Shown here: piece after piece, positions 1 through 7,410 of the stretch
How the letters are laid out: every line of letters starts with the position of its first letter
Numbering within the stretch: the stretch's first letter is position 1
DNA from: Proteiniphilum sp. UBA4977
GTDB taxonomy: Bacteria > Bacteroidota > Bacteroidia > Bacteroidales > Dysgonomonadaceae
NCBI GenBank assembly: GCA_002398565.1
Contig: DGZP01000100.1
Span: 89,444-122,179 of the forward strand
Length of the DNA: 32,736 bases
Direction of reading: 5' to 3'
Made by a program: the position numbers and the translations under genes
Notes under the pieces: model-generated
Databases searched by the model: none
Told to the model about the DNA's origin: nothing
What the model saw: only the letters and a program-made list of their open reading frames with translations

Positions 1-189
1 ATAATAATCGAAGATAATATCACGCAACGAGGCGTTATGGGTCATGAACTTATCAATTTTTTCATTGATGTCGAAAACCACCGCAATGGAAATAATGAGC
101 ACAATCATGAAAATATAGGTGCCCAGAAACTTCTTGATGATATATCGATCCAGACGTTTAATTGCCAGTGGATTATCTCTTTTTATCAT
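1..189 (-). CDS. LptF/LptG family permease, N-terminal part (cut by window edge)
   Basis: About 63 codons of the N-terminus are visible; the gene runs off the left edge. The product resembles the YjgP/YjgQ (LptF/LptG) permease family, inner-membrane subunits that with LptB extract lipopolysaccharide for transport to the outer membrane. What is seen is a basic start (IKRLDRYIIKKFLGTYIF), a first membrane segment (MIVLIISIAVVFD), then a charged stretch, as in Bacteroidota members. The start at 189 makes an ATGA overlap with the tgt stop codon, which suggests translational coupling. An in-frame ATG at 228 would add 13 basic residues and cannot be excluded. Whether it is LptF or LptG cannot be told from this piece. 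Confidence 0.75.
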   Translation of the reverse strand, partial: MIKRDNPLAIKRLDRYIIKKFLGTYIFMIVLIISIAVVFDINEKIDKFMTHNASLRDIIFDYY

Positions 190-1316
190 AACCTTCTTGT
201 GACGTTTTCTATCATCTTTGGTTTCCATGTTGAAAAGTTCCCGGCAATAATGTGTTGCCGGGCTTCTTCCACCAGCCATATGTAAAATGCCAGGTTGTGG
301 ATGGATGCGATCTGTAGGCCCAGTATCTCGTTTACATTGATAAGGTGCCGCAGGTACGCCTTGCTGTAGAGTGTGTCCACAAACGATGCTCCCCCCTCCT
401 CTATCGGGGAGAAATCGTTTTTCCATTTTTCATTTCGCATGTTTATGATTCCCTGCTTGGTGAATATCTGTCCGTTGCGGCCGTTACGGGTAGGCATGAT
501 GCAATCGAACATATCCACGCCGCGTTCAATGGCCTCAAGGATATTCTCCGGCTTACCCACTCCCATCAGATAGCGTGGCTTGTCGGGTGGCAGAATCTCG
601 TTCACGAGTTCCACCATCTCGTACATTTTTTCGGTGGGTTCACCCACAGCCAGACCGCCAATGGCATTGCCGTCCGCATCTTTTAAAGCCACGTTCTCTG
701 CCGCCCGGCGTCGCAAATCGGGATAAACGCAGCCCTGCACAATGGGAAAGAGCGCTTGGCTGTGGTTGTAGGGGCATTCTGTCTCGCCAAAGCGTGTCAG
801 GCAACGGTCGAGCCACCGTTCCGTAAGTTCAAGCGATTTTTTTGCATAGGCATAATCCGCGTCGCCGGGTGTGCACTCATCAAAAGCCATCATGATGTCG
901 GCGCCGATGACGCGTTGGATATCAATTACCTTCTCGGGAGTAAAGAAATGGCGTGATCCGTCGATGTGAGACTGAAACTCAGCTCCTTTTTCCGAGAGTT
1001 TCCTGTTGTCTGTCAATGAGAAAACCTGAAAACCACCGCTGTCGGTCAGCATCGGCTTGTTCCAGCTGTTAAACCGGTGCAGGCCGCCTGCCTGTTGCAG
1101 AATTTCAAGTCCCGGCCTGAGATAAAGGTGATAGGTGTTACCCAGAATGATCTGAGCCCCTATGTCTTCTTTCAGTTCACTGATATGTACCGCCTTCACA
1201 CTGCCTGCAGTGCCGACAGGCATAAAAACCGGTGTTTGTACCACGCCGTGGTCGGTGGTAATGAGCCCGGCCCTGGCATTCGTCTTCGGGTCGGTATGTA
1301 GCAGTTGGAATTTCAA
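186..1316 (-). CDS. tgt: Queuine/preQ1 tRNA-guanine(34) transglycosylase
   Basis: Exchanges guanine 34 for the queuosine precursor preQ1 in tRNAs with GUN anticodons. The 376-aa TIM-barrel protein has the substrate-pocket motif DSGGFQVFSL, the FDECTP segment, and the nucleophile region GVDMFDCIMPTRNGRNG. The family's C-terminal zinc site (CxCx2C plus a later His) is not intact: where the cysteines belong the sequence reads DFSPIEEGGASFVDTLYSKAY, although the His in ASIHNLAFY is kept. I recall a similar cysteine-free segment in other Bacteroidales proteins, so this may be lineage-typical. The start is a TTG: no in-frame ATG lies close upstream, and homologues begin at this MKF-like point. A perfect TAnnTTTG box lies 29 bases upstream. 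The permease gene follows with a 4-base overlap. Confidence 0.95.
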   Translation of the reverse strand: MKFQLLHTDPKTNARAGLITTDHGVVQTPVFMPVGTAGSVKAVHISELKEDIGAQIILGNTYHLYLRPGLEILQQAGGLHRFNSWNKPMLTDSGGFQVFSLTDNRKLSEKGAEFQSHIDGSRHFFTPEKVIDIQRVIGADIMMAFDECTPGDADYAYAKKSLELTERWLDRCLTRFGETECPYNHSQALFPIVQGCVYPDLRRRAAENVALKDADGNAIGGLAVGEPTEKMYEMVELVNEILPPDKPRYLMGVGKPENILEAIERGVDMFDCIMPTRNGRNGQIFTKQGIINMRNEKWKNDFSPIEEGGASFVDTLYSKAYLRHLINVNEILGLQIASIHNLAFYIWLVEEARQHIIAGNFSTWKPKMIENVTRRL

Positions 1317-1344
1317 ATTACTTTGTTTCGTGGCGTTTTGATGG

Positions 1345-1352
1345 CAAAGATA
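1345..1352 (-). promoter_or_regulatory. -7 box of tgt promoter
   Basis: On the minus strand this reads TATCTTTG, a perfect match to the Bacteroidota -7 consensus TAnnTTTG, giving a leader of roughly 20-25 bases before the TTG start of tgt. No clear TTTG -33 element is seen at the usual spacing. Confidence 0.5.
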
Positions 1353-1497
1353 GAATTTTTTGCTGTTATAAACAGAATAGTAACTGTTTAAAAATAGTTA
1401 GGAGTGGGAGGGATATGCCTGTGATGATAAATACGGGAAAAATCCAAATTTAATGAACCTATATGCGATGATAATTAGAAATATTCAAAGAATATCG

Positions 1498-1505
1498 TAC
1501 TTTTG
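1498..1505 (+). promoter_or_regulatory. -7 box of lipA promoter
   Basis: TACTTTTG matches the Bacteroidota TAnnTTTG consensus about 105 bases before lipA. The -33 element is not obvious. The rest of 1353-1610 is AT-rich and holds only this box and a possible short leader ORF. Confidence 0.45.
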
Positions 1506-1533
1506 CCTTTGTATTGACATTTTATTGAATCAC

Positions 1534-1605
1534 ATGTTGTCGTGTCCGGAAGAGAAAATGCAGATTATGATGCTTTTTAACAAGGTCATGGCATTTAAGG
1601 AATAA
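1534..1605 (+). CDS. Possible 23-codon leader ORF before lipA
   Basis: ATG at 1534 opens a 23-residue, Met-rich frame (starts MLSCPEEK, ends KVMAFKE) that stops 5 bases before the lipA start codon. It lies just downstream of the predicted -7 box, so it would be the first frame on the lipA transcript. It has no strong ribosome binding site and could be chance. No function is proposed. Confidence 0.2.
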   Translation: MLSCPEEKMQIMMLFNKVMAFKE

Positions 1606-1610
1606 TCATT

Positions 1611-2474
1611 ATGGAGAGTAAACCAGAGTTGATGGCGAGAAAGCCTGAATGGCTGAAGATTTCCCTGCCTCAGGGAAAACAATACCTGGATGTAAAAGAG
1701 ATTATCGCAAGAAAACAACTACATACCATTTGTGTGAGTGGCAAGTGTCCCAATCTGGCGGAATGCTGGGGCAGGGGAACAGCTACATTCATGATACTGG
1801 GAGATATCTGTACCCGCGCCTGCAGATTTTGTAACGTAAAAACAGGCAGCCCGCAGGGAATTGTCGACTGGGATGAGCCGGACCGACTGGCAGATACCAT
1901 TGAGGGAATGAAACTCCGGCATGTGGTGCTGACAAGTGTCGACAGGGACGATCTGCCCGATGGTGGTGCAGCGTTGTGGGCGAAAACGGTGCAACGTGTG
2001 AAGGAGAGAAACCCGCGGGTGACCATTGAAACGTTGATCCCCGATTTTAACGGGGTCGCCGAACATATAAACCTTGTGATTGATGCTGGTCCCAACATCG
2101 TATCACACAATATGGAAACGGTGAGAAGACTGACGCCGAAAGTGCGAAGCCGCGCCAGATACGACGTGAGCCTGAAAACAATTGAAACAATTGCGAAACA
2201 CGGCAAGGTGAAGGCAAAATCAGGAATCATGGTCGGCCTGGGAGAAACGCCCGAGGAAATCATCGAGACAATGGACGACCTGAGGAGTGTGGGGTGCAAA
2301 GTCCTGACAATTGGCCAATACCTGCAACCCACCCGCAAACACCTGACCGTAAAAGAATATGTCTCACTCGAACAGTTTCAAGAATACAAGAGAATCGGTC
2401 TGGAGAAAGGATTTCAATTCGTCGAAAGTGGTCCGCTGGTACGTTCCTCCTATCATGCGGAGAAACATATTTAA
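1611..2474 (+). CDS. lipA: Lipoyl synthase (radical SAM)
   Basis: Inserts two sulfurs into protein-bound octanoyl groups to make lipoyl cofactor. The 287-aa length is normal. Both iron-sulfur clusters are supported: the auxiliary cluster cysteines C41, C46 and C52 (CVSGKCPNLAEC) and the radical SAM triad C67, C71 and C74 (CTRACRFC). The C-terminal RSSYHA motif that supplies the serine ligand to the auxiliary cluster is present, as is the HNMETV segment. The ATG at 1611 gives the family-typical N-terminus; the leader is A-rich without a clear Shine-Dalgarno. It is followed by lipB on the same strand after 53 bases, so the pair forms the octanoyl transfer plus sulfur insertion pathway. Confidence 0.97.
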   Translation: MESKPELMARKPEWLKISLPQGKQYLDVKEIIARKQLHTICVSGKCPNLAECWGRGTATFMILGDICTRACRFCNVKTGSPQGIVDWDEPDRLADTIEGMKLRHVVLTSVDRDDLPDGGAALWAKTVQRVKERNPRVTIETLIPDFNGVAEHINLVIDAGPNIVSHNMETVRRLTPKVRSRARYDVSLKTIETIAKHGKVKAKSGIMVGLGETPEEIIETMDDLRSVGCKVLTIGQYLQPTRKHLTVKEYVSLEQFQEYKRIGLEKGFQFVESGPLVRSSYHAEKHI

Positions 2475-2477
2475 TTC

Positions 2478-2509
2478 AATGTGCCAATGAGCCAATATGA
2501 TAATGAGCC
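2478..2509 (+). repeat. Degenerate 8-bp tandem repeat between lipA and lipB
   Basis: Four consecutive 8-base units read AATGTGCC, AATGAGCC, AATATGAT and AATGAGCC. They fill most of the lipA-lipB gap, starting 3 bases after the lipA stop. No role can be read from the sequence. Confidence 0.6.
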
Positions 2510-2527
2510 AGTTGAAAAAGGTGCTTT

Positions 2528-3211
2528 ATGGGAAAGACAGTAATTTTTGAAGATCTGGGAAGAATCCGCTACAAGGAGGCATGGGATTATCAGGAAAAGC
2601 TGTTTCAACAGGTTATCCGTAACAAACTGGAAAGGAAAGAAAATAAGCATCAGTACCTGCTTTTTTGCGAACACGAACATGTTTACACCCTCGGAAAAAG
2701 CGGTGACAGACGGAATCTGCTGATCGCCAAAAACCTGTGTGAAAGCCGGAATATCGATCTGCATGCAATCGACCGGGGAGGAGACATTACTTACCACGGT
2801 CCGGGTCAGCTGGTAGCTTATCCGATCATTGACCTTGAGAATTTTCAGATTGGTATCAAACGATATATCTCTCTACTGGAAGATGTGGTAATTGAAACAT
2901 TGAAATCCTTCGGTATTTTAGGTGTAAAAGATGAAAAGGCAATGGGAGTATGGTTAGATCCCGCTCTGCCGGACAGGGCAAGAAAGATATGTGCCATCGG
3001 AGTAAGGGCCAGTCGCTTTGTAACGATGCACGGACTGGCTTTGAATGTGAACAGTGACCTTTCCTATTTCAATTACATCAATCCCTGTGGATTCACCGAC
3101 AGGGGCGTTACATCCATGCAGAAGGAGCTGGGTAGAAACGTGGATTTTCAAGCTGTCTCCGACGTGATGAAAAATGCCTTCGCTGCCATTTTCGGGATGG
3201 TATACCGGTAA
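2528..3211 (+). CDS. lipB: Octanoyl-[ACP]:protein N-octanoyltransferase
   Basis: Transfers the octanoyl group from acyl carrier protein to lipoyl domains, making the substrate for LipA. The 227-aa protein shows the family signature RGGDITYHGPGQLVAYP with His90, the catalytic lysine region ARKICAIGVR (Lys153) and the acyl-thioester cysteine in NPCGFTDRGVTS (Cys187). All catalytic positions are intact. It follows lipA by 53 bases and is probably cotranscribed. The start at 2528 (MGKTVIFEDLG) fits homologues. Its last codons run into a small TACCGG/CCGGTA hairpin. Confidence 0.96.
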   Translation: MGKTVIFEDLGRIRYKEAWDYQEKLFQQVIRNKLERKENKHQYLLFCEHEHVYTLGKSGDRRNLLIAKNLCESRNIDLHAIDRGGDITYHGPGQLVAYPIIDLENFQIGIKRYISLLEDVVIETLKSFGILGVKDEKAMGVWLDPALPDRARKICAIGVRASRFVTMHGLALNVNSDLSYFNYINPCGFTDRGVTSMQKELGRNVDFQAVSDVMKNAFAAIFGMVYR

Positions 3212-3218
3212 TCCGGTA
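3203..3218 (+). other. Small hairpin over the lipB stop codon
   Basis: TACCGG and CCGGTA form a 6-bp stem with a TAAT loop spanning the stop codon. There is no U-tract after it, so terminator function is doubtful. Confidence 0.25.
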
Positions 3219-3323
3219 AATGGTTACACACGAATGGCTGTATTGCAAACATTTGTTGCACATTCTGCCGGAATACTTAAACATTTTTAACGGCGTTTCC
3301 TATCGAAACCGCTTTAACATTTC

Positions 3324-3331
3324 TATTTTTG
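3324..3331 (+). promoter_or_regulatory. -7 box of the Bat operon promoter
   Basis: TATTTTTG matches TAnnTTTG 39 bases before the moxR start codon. A -33 TTTG at standard spacing is not evident. Confidence 0.5.
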
Positions 3332-3370
3332 TACCCCATAACAAGAATCCATTATTAACAGTCTAAAAAT

Positions 3371-4366
3371 ATGAGCCAAGTAGTCGATATCAAAGAACTC
3401 AATGAGCGTATTGAACAGAAGAGCGCTTTCGTGCAAACGCTGGTGACCGGGATGAACAAAACAATCGTAGGACAGAAACACCTCGTGGAATCTCTGCTGA
3501 TCGGACTGCTTTCCGATGGTCATATTTTGCTCGAGGGTGTCCCCGGTCTGGCAAAGACGCTGGCCATAAAAACGCTTGCTCAGTTAATCGATGCCGGTTA
3601 CAGCCGTATTCAATTTACGCCCGACCTGTTGCCTGCAGACGTCGTAGGAACCATGATATATAGCCAGCGTAACGAAGAATTCCTCGTGAAGCATGGTCCT
3701 GTATTTGCCAACTTTGTGCTGGCCGATGAAATAAATCGTGCTCCGGCAAAGGTGCAAAGTGCCCTGCTTGAAGCGATGCAGGAAAGGCAGGTTACGATTG
3801 GCGAACAAACCTATAAACTGCCCGATCCCTTTCTCGTGATGGCCACGCAGAATCCGATTGAACAGGAAGGTACTTATCCGCTTCCCGAAGCGCAGGTAGA
3901 CCGTTTTATGCTGAAGGTGGTGATCTCCTATCCGTCGAAAGAAGAAGAAAAACAGATTATTCAACAGAATATTTTTGAACCGGTGACCATCGATAAGGCA
4001 GTGATCTCTACCAACGCAATTTTAGAAGCACGCAAGGTAGTACGTGAAGTGTATATCGATGAAAAAATCGGTAAATACATCGTGGACATTGTGTTTGCTA
4101 CCCGTTTTCCCGATCAGTATGGAATGGGCAACCTCAAGGAGATGATCGGTTTCGGGGGGTCACCGCGCGCGTCCATTAACCTGGCGCTGGCTGCACGCGC
4201 TTTTGCATTTATCAAACGACGCGGTTATGTGATTCCGGAGGATATCCGGGCTGTGTGCCACGATGTCCTCAGGCATCGTATCGGGCTCACGTATGAAGCA
4301 GAGGCCAACAATCTCACCTCCGAAGAGATCATCAGTGAGATTCTGAATAAAGTAGAGGTGCCTTAA
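3371..4366 (+). CDS. MoxR family AAA+ ATPase
   Basis: First gene of the aerotolerance operon. MoxR ATPases act as chaperone-like motors on partner proteins with von Willebrand A (VWA) domains. The 331-aa protein has a Walker A loop at residues 56-63 (GVPGLAKT), Walker B with D119-E120 (LADEINRAP), sensor 1 around MATQNPIEQEGTYPLPEAQ, and a C-terminal lid domain containing GGSPRASINLALAARA. All are typical of the MRP subgroup of MoxR. The DUF58 gene follows after 74 bases, and two VWA genes lie further down. No transmembrane segment is seen, so a cytosolic location is expected. Confidence 0.93.
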   Translation: MSQVVDIKELNERIEQKSAFVQTLVTGMNKTIVGQKHLVESLLIGLLSDGHILLEGVPGLAKTLAIKTLAQLIDAGYSRIQFTPDLLPADVVGTMIYSQRNEEFLVKHGPVFANFVLADEINRAPAKVQSALLEAMQERQVTIGEQTYKLPDPFLVMATQNPIEQEGTYPLPEAQVDRFMLKVVISYPSKEEEKQIIQQNIFEPVTIDKAVISTNAILEARKVVREVYIDEKIGKYIVDIVFATRFPDQYGMGNLKEMIGFGGSPRASINLALAARAFAFIKRRGYVIPEDIRAVCHDVLRHRIGLTYEAEANNLTSEEIISEILNKVEVP

Positions 4367-4440
4367 ACGCTCGAGTCGGGTGATTCAGTATAACAAGTGC
4401 AGTTCAAATGAAAAATCCTCATGAAGAGGGTAAGATTCAA

Positions 4441-5310
4441 ATGGAGACGACCGATCTATTAAAAAAAGTACGACACATCGAAATAAAAGCGCGTGGCCTC
4501 TCCCGTAACATATTTGCCGGCGAGTATCATTCCGCTTTTAAGGGGCGTGGTATGGCTTTTTCTGAAGTGCGGGAGTATCAGTACGGAGATGATCTGCGTG
4601 ATATCGACTGGAATGTGACCGCGCGATACAATCGCCCTTATGTAAAGATATTCGAAGAGGAGCGGGAGCTCACCGTGATGTTGATGATTGACGTGTCGGA
4701 GAGCCTGGGCTTTGGTTCCCGCAAGGTGCTTAAGCGGGATATGGTGGCGGAGATTGCTGCCACACTGGCCTTTTCAGCCATACAGAACAACGACAAGATA
4801 GGAGTCCTCTTTTTTACCGACAAGGTGGAGAAATTTATTCCCCCCAAAAAAGGAAAAAAACATATCCTGTTCATCATCCGCGAGATACTGGGATTCACTC
4901 CAGAGAGCAGTGGCACAGATTTGAATATGGCGCTTCGTTATATGACCAATGCTATCAAGAAGCGGTGCACAACCTTCCTGATTTCGGATTTCATCGATTC
5001 CGATGATTACAAAAAAGCACTGCAGATAGCCAATCGAAAACACGATGTGGTTGCCATTCAGGTCTATGACCAGTTGAGTACGGAGCTTCTTCCTGTTGGG
5101 CTAATGAAAGTGAGAGACCCCGAAACGGGAGAAGAGCGGTGGATAAACACTTCGTCGCGAAAGGTAAGAGAAAGCTATCAAAACTGGTGGAACGGTTTGC
5201 GAAACAACATGAATTATGCATTCAGGCAGAGTGGCGTGGACAGCGTATCTGTTTCCACCGAAAGTGATTATGTGAGGGCATTATTGCAATTATTCCAGCA
5301 AAGAAAGTAA
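4441..5310 (+). CDS. DUF58 protein (VWA-like) of the Bat operon
   Basis: DUF58 proteins are usual partners of MoxR ATPases; their biochemical role is not settled. The 289-aa protein carries the signature FSEVREYQYGDDLRDIDWNV and a VWA-like fold with a DxSxS metal motif (DVSES from residue 84), then SGTDLNMAL and LISDF, so the metal site looks complete. No membrane segment is seen. I chose the ATG at 4441 (METTDLLKKVR) because homologues begin there and a purine-rich GAAGAGGG lies upstream; an in-frame ATG at 4408 would add 11 residues. It ends 2 bases before the next start, implying cotranslation. Confidence 0.9.
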   Translation: METTDLLKKVRHIEIKARGLSRNIFAGEYHSAFKGRGMAFSEVREYQYGDDLRDIDWNVTARYNRPYVKIFEEERELTVMLMIDVSESLGFGSRKVLKRDMVAEIAATLAFSAIQNNDKIGVLFFTDKVEKFIPPKKGKKHILFIIREILGFTPESSGTDLNMALRYMTNAIKKRCTTFLISDFIDSDDYKKALQIANRKHDVVAIQVYDQLSTELLPVGLMKVRDPETGEERWINTSSRKVRESYQNWWNGLRNNMNYAFRQSGVDSVSVSTESDYVRALLQLFQQRK

Positions 5311-5312
5311 AA

Positions 5313-6380
5313 GTGAAGAGGATAAGATATCATATCTGTTTTATGCTGAAAACTGCCTTGATGGTGTGTGGTATTTCACTGTCGCTTTCGGTGACTGCGC
5401 AACGTGCCTCGGTACAGGCTACAGTGCAACCGACGGAGATTCTAATAGGTGAGCAGGCGTTGATTAATCTGAAGGTGATTACGCCTAAAGACCAAACCAT
5501 ACTTTTTCCTGTGTTCGAGAAAGAGATTGTTCCCGGCATTGAAGTGATTGCTATGCTTCCTCCCGACACCACGGTGGAGAATAATGTAATGACACTGAAT
5601 TTCAAGTATGTCGTTACCTCTTTTGATTCTACCTTGTATCATATTCCCCACATGTCGGTTTTCGATGGTACGGACACCATCTATTCAAACTCGTTCGGAC
5701 TGAAAGTGACCTCACCCCAGCTATTGGATTCCACGCTGGCGTATCTGGAGAAAATAAATAAGGGAGAGACTGATTCCATCGATTTTGAACAGTTGAAGCT
5801 ACACGACATAAAACCTGTACGGAAAACGCCTTTCGTGTGGACCGATTATCTGTGGATCCTCTGGATCGTGCTGGGTATCATGTTGCTTGTTGCATTTATC
5901 GGACTTGTTATCTGGTTGATACTAAAGAAGAAACGCAAAGGTTATATTTTCAAGCCACCGGTGATTCTACCGGCACATGTGCGGGCTATCAGGGAGCTGG
6001 ACAAGCTGAAGGAGGAGAAAATATGGCAACAGGGAAGGGAAAAGGAATTTTACAGCAGACTTACCGATATTCTTCGTAGCTATCTGTTTGAGCGGGAAGG
6101 AATCAATGCCATGGAGATGACTTCCGGTGAAATTTTGAATGAGATGCGCAAGCTGTTGGAGGGAGAATCAGTTTACAACAACTTGAAACAGATTCTTTCT
6201 ACTGCCGATCTGGTGAAATTTGCCAGGTACAAACCCTATCCAGATGAGAACGACCTTAGTATGGTGAATGCCTATTTCTTCGTGAACCAGACCAGAGAGC
6301 CTGATCCGGTTCCAGAAAAAGAGGAACTACAAAAAGAAAACAATGAGGTGCCGGAACAGGGTACCGCAAAGAGTAAGTAA
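5313..6380 (+). CDS. BatD-like membrane protein of the aerotolerance operon
   Basis: Predicted 355-aa inner-membrane protein: an N-terminal signal segment (CGISLSLSVTAQ), a beta-rich periplasmic part to about residue 175, one membrane helix at about 178-204 (LWILWIVLGIMLLVAFIG), then a basic, helical cytosolic domain and a charged tail. The C-terminal domain resembles that of BatD downstream: both show a DILRSYL/EVLRALWGYF helix and a LxxILxTxxxxxFARYxP-like ending. Function is unknown; it is a standard member of Bacteroidota Bat loci. The start is taken as GTG at 5313, which puts basic residues before the signal segment; an ATG at 5343 would shorten it by 10. It lies 2 bases after the DUF58 gene and 5 before batA. 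Confidence 0.75.
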   Translation: MKRIRYHICFMLKTALMVCGISLSLSVTAQRASVQATVQPTEILIGEQALINLKVITPKDQTILFPVFEKEIVPGIEVIAMLPPDTTVENNVMTLNFKYVVTSFDSTLYHIPHMSVFDGTDTIYSNSFGLKVTSPQLLDSTLAYLEKINKGETDSIDFEQLKLHDIKPVRKTPFVWTDYLWILWIVLGIMLLVAFIGLVIWLILKKKRKGYIFKPPVILPAHVRAIRELDKLKEEKIWQQGREKEFYSRLTDILRSYLFEREGINAMEMTSGEILNEMRKLLEGESVYNNLKQILSTADLVKFARYKPYPDENDLSMVNAYFFVNQTREPDPVPEKEELQKENNEVPEQGTAKSK

Positions 6381-6385
6381 AAAGC

Positions 6386-7369
6386 ATGGAATTTCTGCAT
6401 CCTGAATATCTCTATCTATTGCTGCTGCTCGTACCGCTGATTGTGTGGTATATGATACGGCTGTCGAAGACACAGGCTTCCTTTAAGCTGGCATCTACAA
6501 ATGCTTTTAAAGGGATGAAGGCCGATTTCAGGGTCTACATGCGACATCTGCCGTTTGTATTGCGGTTGATTTCCATCGCACTGGTCATTATCGTGATTGC
6601 CAGACCACAATCGGTCAGCAGCTGGGAAGAGACCGAAACACAGGGAATAGACATTGTAATGGCACTGGACGTGTCAGGATCTATGCTCTCTCAGGATCTG
6701 AAACCCGACAGGCTACAGGCTGCCAAAAAGGTGGCGGCTGAGTTTATAACAGACAGGAAGAATGATAACATCGGCTTGGTGATATTCGCCGGTGAAAGTT
6801 TCACGCAGTGTCCGCTTACCACTGATCATAAAGTGCTGTTGAACCTGCTGAACGAGATTAATTTTGGAATGATTGAAGATGGAACTGCCATCGGACTTGG
6901 ATTGGCAACTTCCGTGAACAGGCTGAAAGAGAGTGATTCCGACTCGCGTGTGGTGATCTTGCTCACCGACGGGACAAACAATAGCGGACAAATAGCGCCG
7001 CTTACAGCAGCCGATCTGGCCCGTTCATACGGGATCCGTGTCTATACGGTAGGTGTGGGCACCAAGGGGATGGCTCCCACGCCGGTGAATACGCCGTATG
7101 GTATCAGAATGCAGAATATGCCGGTGGATATCGATGAGAAAACACTCACTGAGATCGCTGCCATGACCGGGGGGCAATACTTCAGGGCGCAGGATACAGA
7201 AGGGCTCCGTCAGGTATATGAAGAGATTGATGAAATGGAAAAATATCTGATCAGCGTCCAGAATGTGACCCGGCGCCAGGAATTATTCCTTCCCTTTGCA
7301 TTGTTTGCCATGGGGTTGATATTGATTGAGTTATTGTTGAGAAGAACCTGGTTGAGAAGTATCCCATAA
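6386..7369 (+). CDS. batA: BatA, VWA-domain membrane protein
   Basis: Aerotolerance protein anchored in the inner membrane. The 327-aa protein has N-terminal hydrophobic segments at about residues 7-25 and 56-74, a VWA domain at about 88-285, and a C-terminal membrane helix (LPFALFAMGLILIELLL). The metal site is complete: D95-x-S97-x-S99 (DVSGS), T167 (DGTAIG) and D195 (LLTDGTNNSG). VWA metal sites normally bind a partner protein, here plausibly the MoxR ATPase or BatB. The Bat genes were named for reduced oxygen tolerance of Bacteroides fragilis mutants, but the molecular function remains unclear. It sits 5 bases after the upstream gene and 41 before batB, which is its paralogue. Confidence 0.92.
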   Translation: MEFLHPEYLYLLLLLVPLIVWYMIRLSKTQASFKLASTNAFKGMKADFRVYMRHLPFVLRLISIALVIIVIARPQSVSSWEETETQGIDIVMALDVSGSMLSQDLKPDRLQAAKKVAAEFITDRKNDNIGLVIFAGESFTQCPLTTDHKVLLNLLNEINFGMIEDGTAIGLGLATSVNRLKESDSDSRVVILLTDGTNNSGQIAPLTAADLARSYGIRVYTVGVGTKGMAPTPVNTPYGIRMQNMPVDIDEKTLTEIAAMTGGQYFRAQDTEGLRQVYEEIDEMEKYLISVQNVTRRQELFLPFALFAMGLILIELLLRRTWLRSIP

Positions 7370-7410
7370 ATACCCGGGGAAATAGAAGGGTAAAAAGTTA
7401 AAGTAGAGAC

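Noticed and set aside
1670..2338. A 222-codon open frame antisense to lipA
   Set aside because: It lies fully opposite lipA, whose iron-sulfur motifs are intact, and its translation resembles no family I know. It is a shadow of the coding strand.
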